14,327 bases of DNA from Fomitopsis serialis (taxonomy: Eukaryota > Basidiomycota > Agaricomycetes > Polyporales > Fomitopsidaceae), in contig NW_025955694.1 of the NCBI RefSeq assembly GCF_022376445.1, positions 1 through 14,327 of the forward strand, read 5' to 3'. The notes under the pieces are model-generated. The model ran no database searches. It had not been told where the DNA came from and worked only from the letters and a program-made list of their open reading frames with translations. Positions 9,498 to 14,327 of the stretch are shown in pieces; position 1 is the first letter of the stretch; each line of letters starts with the position of its first letter. The position numbers and the translations under genes were made by a program.

Positions 9498-9848
9498 GTT
9501 GTGTAGCTCGGGAGTGTGGTACCCCCGGGCGCGATGTTCGAGGGGTGGGTCATTTCGCTGCTCCCAGATTGGAGGTGACATGGGTGGAAGGGGTTTTGAG
9601 AGTGGAGGGGAGATGTGCCGAGAAATGATCTTGCAACGATGCCTCAGGGTTACTGACCTTGTCCTCGGTTCTCCAAGCCTCGCTGACGACTCCGTTCCCA
9701 ACTCGCTCCGTGGACTCTAAAGCTCTGTCTCGTTCTTGTCCTTGTTCTCGTTCCGAAGGTGCCCCACTCTGGCTCTGCAGTCGCTGCCCTTCAAGTCGCT
9801 AAACTCGTTCCGCGGTTGTCTCGTTCTCGTTCCGTGGTCGCCTTCCTT

Positions 9849-10079
9849 GTTCCGCGGGTTCCTGTGCTCGTTCCGCAAGCTCCTACGCTCGTTCCGCGAG
9901 CTCCTACGCTCGTTCCACGAGCTCCTACGCTCGTTCTGCAGCCGCCTATGCTCGTTCCGCGAGCTCCTGTACTCGTTCCGAGAGCTCCTGTACTCGTTCC
10001 GCGAGCTTCTGTACTCGTTCCGCAGGCTCCCGTACTCGTTCCGCAAGCTCCTGTACTCGTTCCGCGAGTCCCTGTCCGG
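9849..10079 (-). repeat. 21-bp tandem array inside the 5' LTR (11 units)
   Basis: Units begin at 9849, 9870, 9891, 9912, 9933, 9954, 9975, 9996, 10017, 10038 and 10059. All share the GTTCC...CTC frame, with substitutions between units (for example GTTCCACGAGCTCCTACGCTC and GTTCTGCAGCCGCCTATGCTC). The period is seven codons, and the minus strand reads as degenerate RNEYRSS heptads. No ATG starts this frame, so translation is not claimed. The array lies downstream of the TATA box, so it would be transcribed. Confidence 0.95.
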
Positions 10080-10348
10080 GTCCTGTATCCTCCGAGCTGT
10101 CCTGGCCTCCAAGTCGTAGGACTTGTCTTTTCTCGATTACGTGGCACCGTGCACGTCCGAAGATCCTTGATTGCCCAAGAAGGTCACTGTTGACCAACCC
10201 GGGGAGCCTCTCCCAGCTCCAACAAATGTATGAGGGACCCACAAGCTGTGCTCGCAGATGTCTAGATTCGGAGGTGGGGAGAACTGAGCTATGTACATGT
10301 CTTCGTGGCACTGTATGCCGCCGAAGCTGACTAATAGTAGGTACTTGC

Positions 10349-10354
10349 TATATA
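10349..10354 (-). promoter_or_regulatory. TATA-like box of the 5' LTR promoter
   Basis: TATATA in the context CCATATATAGC on the minus strand, about 170 nt from the LTR start. A start of transcription would be expected around 10315-10325, giving a leader of roughly 820 nt before the PBS that includes the 21-bp array. Confidence 0.55.
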
Positions 10355-10498
10355 TGGTAAGTAATGCGAAATCGCACGAAGTCCGTCAGGTACAATAGAA
10401 ATGGGGTATCGGAAGGAATAGCGAAGGTTGTCAATATGCTCGGAGGGAATGGCACTGACCAGGTAGCTCAAAATAAGGGATATACGTACTGTCCGGGC

Positions 10499-11764
10499 CT
10501 ATGTGGGGGGCACTCCCCACATCGCGTCGCGGACATTTGCGAAGGGATGGATCGGACTCTCCTTGTCGGGCACTGACTGCGCTGGTGGCGCCGAGGCCTG
10601 GACGCTCGGCCTAGAGTCTGCAGGTGGCGTCGAAGCTCTCGGCGGTGGACCGGTACGCTCTGCACTCTTCGAACGCGTGGGTGGGGTCTCGATCGGTGCT
10701 GCTTGCTGGCTCGACACAGGCGGCGAAGCGAAGCGCACGGTACGCTCCTTCGAAGAGCCTCGGGAGTCCGGAGCTCGTGACTTATCGGTGGGCAAGTTCG
10801 CAGGACGGGCCGTGGAACGCTGCGGCCTCTTGTCAATCATGACGCCGTCGAACACGTGCTTCTTCCGCTGTTCCTGGGCGTAGACCTCCGTAATATGTGA
10901 CAACTGGTCTCGCATACGTTCGAGGGTCTCGCCAATGTCTAAGGCGTACGTCGCAGTCGGTGGGGTCTCGATCGCTTCGTAGAGTAGCTGGGAGGTAGTC
11001 GAAGCTTGGGTGGCGCCGCCCGAACCGTTCGAAGTGTTCGCGTTAAGTCCGACCTTGCCGGTGCGGCGCGCGTACTCATAGATGGCGTCGCGGAGGGTCT
11101 CGCCCTCTCTCCTGCTCATGAATCGACCGTCGAACGACACGACCTTGCCGTCTGGGTTCCTCCGGCACAAGCCCTTCTTCGCATCGTCTTCGAACATTTC
11201 GCAGTCGTTGATGCGACAGCCCGAACGACCGCAGTAGAAGCAGTGAGGGCCGTCTCTACCACCAGGTGGTCCGGGTGACCGACTCCTAAACTGCTGAGCC
11301 TCGAGAGTCTTGATCAGCGTCTGCAAGACTGGTAGGAGGTCTTCGTTCTTAACGCCAGACGAAGAAGATGGTGCGGCGTTCGAAGGACCTGAGGGGACGT
11401 TCGAAGATTGGACTATGACTTGCTGAAACGTCGAAGCGGGGGTAGGGCCGTCTAGGACCCATTGAGCGGCGATGTATATCTGCGCGAAGGTCCATGGCTT
11501 GCGTCTCGAGTGGTCGGGGTTCTTCATGAACAAGCGTTGTTCAATCGGTCCCCAAAGCGCTGGGGGAAAGCCTTGCTGGAACCTTCGATCTTGTTCGAGC
11601 GTCGAGAGGGAACCCTGAGCGATGAGGTACTCGGAGATCATGTAGAAATCACGATAATAAGCGGCGAGGTCGAGCGCTGCATCAGCAAAACTGCGAGTTT
11701 GTCTGAAGCAGTCTGAGAGTACTGACTCAGACTCCTCAGACCCGTCAGACTTCGCGTCTGACAA
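10499..11764 (-). CDS. gag: Ty3/gypsy-type Gag (capsid and nucleocapsid), truncated by the nested insertion
   Basis: 421 codons, of which the last seven come from the inserted LTR; the real Gag part ends at 10522. Residues about 28-106 (from LDLAAYYRDFYMISEYL through FPPALWGPIEQRL to AAQWVLDG) match the retro-Gag capsid core of basidiomycete Ty3 elements. Residues 175-188 are a zinc knuckle, C-x2-C-x4-C-x4-C, with Cys183 where His is usual. It is followed by the family-typical R.NPDGKVVSFDGRF. A coiled-coil-like stretch (272-310) and a Pro/Ser-rich tail complete it. The protein would form particles and bind element RNA in the cytoplasm. No ATG opens the frame: it is open back to a TGA at 11822-11824, the first internal Met is residue 42, and position 11764 is a TTG. 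The usual Gag N-terminus is not recognisable upstream. The rest of the gene lies at 1-341. Confidence 0.85.
   Translation of the reverse strand: MSDAKSDGSEESESVLSDCFRQTRSFADAALDLAAYYRDFYMISEYLIAQGSLSTLEQDRRFQQGFPPALWGPIEQRLFMKNPDHSRRKPWTFAQIYIAAQWVLDGPTPASTFQQVIVQSSNVPSGPSNAAPSSSSGVKNEDLLPVLQTLIKTLEAQQFRSRSPGPPGGRDGPHCFYCGRSGCRINDCEMFEDDAKKGLCRRNPDGKVVSFDGRFMSRREGETLRDAIYEYARRTGKVGLNANTSNGSGGATQASTTSQLLYEAIETPPTATYALDIGETLERMRDQLSHITEVYAQEQRKKHVFDGVMIDKRPQRSTARPANLPTDKSRAPDSRGSSKERTVRFASPPVSSQQAAPIETPPTRSKSAERTGPPPRASTPPADSRPSVQASAPPAQSVPDKESPIHPFANVRDAMWGVPPT
10522..10525. repeat. Target-site duplication, right copy (TCGC)
   Basis: Identical to 342-345 and directly outside the right LTR. 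It lies within the host gag codons for D-A, so the insertion disrupted a coding sequence. Confidence 0.9.
11725..11750 (+). repeat. Left arm of a 26-bp inverted repeat
   Basis: This segment, read on the minus strand, matches 13565-13590 read on the plus strand at 24 of 26 positions (GTCTGACGGGTCTGA, then two mismatches, then GTCTGAGT). It lies in the extreme N-terminal codons of the Gag frame, which read SDGSEES. Confidence 0.75.
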
Positions 11765-11845
11765 CGGGAGATTATTTCTGACATCAGAAGCTATCTCTGA
11801 TGTCAGACGGCCTTCAGACCATCACTCAGACCATTTCAGATGGTC
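11744..11845. other. Three consecutive perfect hairpins built on a TCAGAC/GTCTGA motif
   Basis: The first stem is GTCAGAC/GTCTGAC with a 5-nt loop (11744-11762). The second is TCTGACATCAGA/TCTGATGTCAGA with a 7-nt loop (11777-11807). The third is GACCAT/ATGGTC with a 5-nt loop (11829-11845). TCAGAC occurs seven times on the plus strand between 11727 and 11852 (11727, 11736, 11745, 11803, 11814, 11826, 11847), and the inverse GTCTGA or TCTGAC at 11701, 11711, 11756 and 11777. The cluster sits directly before the Gag frame, so it could be a regulatory or transposon-end structure. Part of the periodicity comes from repeated Ser-Asp/Ser-Glu codons on the minus strand. Confidence 0.7.
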
Positions 11846-12173
11846 GTCAGACTGCTGCTTAGAGCGTAACAGAACGTAGTACTAATAGTACATACAATAC
11901 ACTGCAAACTACCAGCTAGTACTCATCGTGCTCTTACCTGTCTGTCCACCCACATACCCACCCTCCCTTCGCCACTGTGCTTGCCGTTTCCGACGATGCT
12001 CCACTTGCTGGGCGTCGGGCTATTGTGCCGAGGTTCAGCGAACTGATGCCCACGCCGGGTCGTGGATCCATGGGCAGTCGTGTAGGTGCTCGTGGTTGGC
12101 GTGCGGTGCGCGCGCCCTGCCCATCGCGGCCACCCACGATTGTTCCGTGCCCACCTTACATTCGTCAGTCGTA

Positions 12174-12278
12174 CTCGCCCGCCCGCCCGCCCGCTCGCCC
12201 GCCCGCTCGCCCGCCCGCTCGCCCGCCCGCCGTCTGCTCGCTCGCCCGCTCTCCCGCCGTCTGCTCGCTCGCCCACAC
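12174..12278. repeat. GC-rich minisatellite (12-bp and 27-bp units)
   Basis: Three perfect copies of GCTCGCCCGCCC lie at 12193-12204, 12205-12216 and 12217-12228, with partial units to the left. They are followed by two copies of a 27-bp unit starting GCCGTCTGCTCGCTCGCCC at 12229 and 12256. Confidence 0.9.
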
Positions 12279-12340
12279 GCTCACCGGCCGCATGGTAGAG
12301 GGCGGTGCGGCGAGGTAGGAGGGCTGAGGCATGGCGAGAA

Positions 12341-12356
12341 GGCGGTGACGTGGCGG
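12341..12356 (+). repeat. 16-bp motif GGCGGTGACGTGGCGG, copy 1
   Basis: Exact copy at 12719-12734. A shorter version, ATGACGTGGCGAGG, is at 13469-13482. The TGACGTGG core resembles a bZIP (CRE/ABRE-like) site, but no gene start is recognisable nearby, so regulatory use is only a possibility. Confidence 0.55.
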
Positions 12357-12718
12357 GGAGGGCCCGATCTTGCGACCAGATGTCCCGTTGTCGCGCCGGG
12401 ACGCATGGGACGCTGGGACAGCGGGGGTGGACTGGGAAGGTGGTGGCAAACGGACAGACGGCCCCGCTCTTCCGCAGGCCGCCCGTTGTTTGTGCCAAGA
12501 CCGCGGCACACTTCAGATGCGTGCGAGACGTGTGACGGGCAGCCGGAGGGCGGTAGTAAGCGAGGAGAGATGTGGGGGTGGGGAGGGCAGTACGAAGTGA
12601 ATGGACGCCCCCGCTGTGATGCGGGGTCGTCTTGTGTTCGTGCTCGGCATGTGTTCGGTGCGTCCGCAAGGCGTAGAGGGCGGGGTGGTGCGATGGTGGA
12701 GGTATGGTTTATAACGAA

Positions 12719-12734
12719 GGCGGTGACGTGGCGG
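12719..12734 (+). repeat. 16-bp motif GGCGGTGACGTGGCGG, copy 2
   Basis: Exact copy of 12341-12356, also preceded by AA. Loosely similar sequence follows both the 12620 and 12770 regions (GCGGGGTCGTCT ... GGTGCGTCCG), suggesting an old duplication. Confidence 0.55.
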
Positions 12735-13512
12735 CGGGCATAGAGCACGAGGTGACGAACTCACTCTTGCGCGGGGTCGTCTGACGTGCGGTATACAACC
12801 TCGGAATGCTTTTGGTGCGTCCGAGACGAGGTAGGCAGCCCACCTACAGCACTGCTGTGGGCGCGCAAAACCGACGTATAGGGGTGCATGTCGGTGAAGC
12901 ATGGCGGGGGTTTTTCGAGTGTGACTCAGCCAGCATCTGCCAGTATGAGCCGGCGGCGGGTAGCGGGCGACAGGTGACAGTACATGAATGACAGGGCAAC
13001 GAGGGAGAGTGAGTGGAAAGGGAACTTACTCATTCTGTCTCAGCCCTGCTTCCTCCGAACGCTGTCCACCCGACGCGCGACACTGTTGGGCATAGAATCT
13101 GGATCGCGCGGCCTCTCCCCGCAATGTTCTGCTCATCTGCATGCAGTAGGCCGATGCACTGCGATTCTGTGGGCTGCCCGAGGGTGTGTATGTAGATGTA
13201 AAAGAGTGATGAGGCAGTGAGAAGGGAGGCGAGCGAGGCATGGCGGAGGTGGGAGGCGTGGCCCTCGCGATGGTGTCCACTCGCTGTGCATCGTAGCCGC
13301 ACATCGTGGCTGCGGGCAAGCCGGCGCTTGTGCACCCTTCCGGAAGCATCGCGCGTCGCGACAGGCCCTTCTGCAGCCGCTGCGTGTTCAGCGACGAACA
13401 GCGCAGTGCAACAAGTCAGGAGGTGGGGAATTGAAAGGCGAGTAACACGACAGAGAGGCGAGGGAACGATGACGTGGCGAGGTGCCAGCGTGGCGCAGTT
13501 TAGGGCAGGCGC

Positions 13513-13836
13513 CTAGTGGACTTGGGGAGATTCGATGTGGGTGGCTTGAGGTCGCGCCTGGAGGGTCTGACGGGTCTGACGGGTCTGAGTGGACTGCGTC
13601 GCTCTGAGGGAACGAGCACGGAACGAGCAGACGGAGAGGGACGAATGGCGCAGCCATAGACGCCCGATTGCGTCAGATGCGATAGAGCTCTCAGGCACCG
13701 GATCAGACGCCTCAGATCCCTCAGGCGCCCTCAGAACCCGCGCAGATTTGCTGATGTGTGGGGCAGGGACGTAGCCCAGCCCCGTAAGGCAACGTATAGC
13801 ACAAGGGAAGGAACGGCACAAGAACCGGCCGTTCAT
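13513..13836 (-). other. Open frame with a Ser/acidic segment, product unrecognised
   Basis: A 107-codon frame (ATG at 13836). Around 13745-13670 it encodes a Ser-Glu/Ser-Asp-rich run (SEGAPEGSEASDPVPESS then IASDA). This recalls the TSEIASDV ... SDGSEESES stretch just upstream of the Gag at 11700-11820. It may be an outlying piece of the same Gag N-terminus, or coincidence of low-complexity sequence. Confidence that it is a gene is low. Confidence 0.25.
13565..13590 (+). repeat. Right arm of a 26-bp inverted repeat, with a 10-bp tandem GTCTGACGGG
   Basis: Pairs with 11725-11750 at 24 of 26 positions in opposite orientation. Internally it is 2.5 copies of GTCTGACGGG. The two arms bracket about 1.8 kb. 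Confidence 0.75.
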
Positions 13837-14327
13837 TCAGAGAGTCACGAACGACTACAAGCCAAGGGTACGCTACGAAACAGTGTTCCCTCCGTCAAAC
13901 ATCTCCGGGACGGTGACGTCGATACCCTCCGGGCCCCGACCGAACTCTCCTCCGCGTTACGAAATAGTGTTCCCTCCGTCAAACATCTCCGGAACGGTGA
14001 CGTCGATACCCTCCGGGCCTCCGACAGAACTCTCCTCCGGATCTACGTTCCCTCCGGCAGCACCCCCGAAAGCACCATCAGGTTCGGTGATCAGGCGGAC
14101 GGAACGGCCCAAGTCGTAGATCTCGCGGACTACAAACCCGACGTCGCTACGGATACGACCGGCAGAGGACCGCTGTTCGCTCATCAACGCGCTCATGCGA
14201 GCATGAAGGGAGTCGTGATTATCGGAGGCAAGCCGGAGGGAAGATAGGCGAAGGGGTGGGTCTACGAACTGAGGGGGAGACTGGGGGCGAGGCTGTCCGA
14301 CGGACGGATCGGCATGGACCCTGTGAG
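13742..14327. other. Right end of the window: open on both strands, no recognised gene
   Basis: On the plus strand a 163-codon frame (13756-14247, GTG start) contains the duplicated block as a 28-residue repeat (SVPSVKHLR..GDVDTLRA). On the minus strand a frame from 14196 to 13957 reads through the other face of the same block (GPEGIDVTVPEMFDGGNT) and both copies end it with a stop at the same place. Neither product is familiar to me. I cannot decide the coding strand. The region could be the start of the older element whose gag follows on the minus strand, or unrelated. Confidence 0.3.
13874..14041. repeat. 84-bp tandem duplication
   Basis: Copy 1 is 13874-13957 and copy 2 is 13958-14041. 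They share TACGAAA at the start, then GTGTTCCCTCCGTCAAACAT and GTGACGTCGATACCCTCCGG, with few differences. The unit is exactly 28 codons, so both strands keep frame across the junction. A fragment of a third unit (TAC, GTTCCCTCCG) follows at about 14044. Confidence 0.92.

Larger units (their letters stand above)
346..10521 (-). mobile_element. Complete LTR retrotransposon nested in a Ty3-like gag-pol gene; no recognisable pol
   Basis: The element is 10,176 bp long. In transcriptional order (minus strand) it has a 5' LTR (10521-9500), a 2-nt spacer, a primer binding site starting TGG (9497), an 8.1 kb interior, a polypurine tract (1363-1354) and a 3' LTR (1353-346). A 4-bp TCGC duplication flanks it. 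Both LTRs begin TG and end CA in the minus-strand sense. The orientation is fixed by the PBS and PPT, which make no sense on the plus strand. The interior carries one very long open frame (5880 to 9359 and beyond) but no YxDD, DTG/DSG or integrase motif that I could find. That makes it LARD-like (large non-autonomous LTR derivative), although indel errors in the left half could hide a pol gene. The LTRs show no substitutions, so the insertion is young. Confidence 0.93.
9500..10521 (-). repeat. 5' LTR (right copy), 1022 bp
   Basis: Promoter-bearing copy of the direct repeat. On the minus strand it starts TGTGGGGAGTGCC and ends CTACACA. It contains a TATA-like box (10349-10354), the 21-bp array (9849-10079) and the terminal hairpin (10502-10521). 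The array is in perfect 21-bp phase here, suggesting that this copy is closer to the true sequence. It cuts the host Gag frame after Ala of VRDA and adds seven LTR-encoded residues (MWGVPPT) before a stop. Confidence 0.95.
11846..13560. other. 1.7 kb without a supportable gene; simple repeats only
   Basis: Open frames on both strands here (up to 271 codons on plus and 248 on minus) are Arg/Pro/Gly-rich, run through the GC-rich minisatellite and match nothing I recognise. A CAG|GTAAGAG donor-like site on the minus strand at 11940-11931 has possible acceptors near 11852-11857, but the joined frame meets a stop at once. The segment contains the minisatellite at 12174-12278 and two copies of GGCGGTGACGTGGCGG. 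It could be the body of an insertion between the inverted repeat arms. Confidence 0.5.

Noticed and set aside
9480..9500. Self-priming (Tf1-like) instead of tRNA priming
   Set aside because: I found no stretch complementary to the primer binding site near the predicted transcript start, and the TGG start fits a tRNA primer.
11852..11940. Possible ~83-nt intron on the minus strand (CAG|GTAAGAG donor, CAG acceptor)
   Set aside because: No clear branch point, and the spliced frame meets the TGA at 11822-11824 within about a dozen codons.
11923..12743. Overlapping 248- and 271-codon frames on opposite strands
   Set aside because: Both run through the GC-rich minisatellite, give Arg/Pro/Gly-rich low-complexity peptides and lack any recognisable domain.

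Overview
The window looks like a transposon-rich stretch of a GC-rich filamentous-fungus genome, most likely a basidiomycete. That placement rests on one gene: a Ty3/gypsy-type Gag (10499-11764, minus) whose retro-Gag domain, zinc knuckle and downstream arrangement match Gags I know from Agaricomycete elements. No ordinary cellular gene is recognisable.

The main feature is a complete LTR retrotransposon, 346-10521 (10,176 bp), on the minus strand. It has two ~1 kb LTRs (346-1353 and 9500-10521), a 4-bp target-site duplication TCGC (342-345 and 10522-10525), a primer binding site (9497 down to 9480) and a 10-nt polypurine tract (1363 down to 1354). It has inserted into the gag-pol of a second Ty3-like element in the same orientation. 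The Gag reading frame runs up to the right-hand LTR, and the next part of the same gene appears at 1-341, now frameshifted.

The 8.1 kb interior is unusual. No protease, reverse transcriptase, RNase H or integrase motif could be found. Instead it carries a 1,159-codon minus-strand frame from an ATG at 9359 to a stop at 5880 (open upstream into the LTR) for an Arg/Thr/Ser/Ala-rich protein, followed by 4.5 kb of shorter broken frames. One 39-residue patch of the long protein resembles the C-terminal part of the neighbouring Gag. The element may be a large non-autonomous derivative, or it may encode something not described before.

The two LTR copies differ by 12 small indels and no substitutions. 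This suggests a very recent insertion plus residual indel errors in the left part of the assembly, so broken frames left of about 5.9 kb should be treated with care.

Right of the Gag (11.8-14.3 kb) is sequence with no convincing gene. It contains a cluster of hairpins built on a TCAGAC motif, a 26-bp inverted repeat spanning about 1.8 kb, a GC-rich minisatellite, a repeated GGCGGTGACGTGGCGG motif and an 84-bp tandem duplication.
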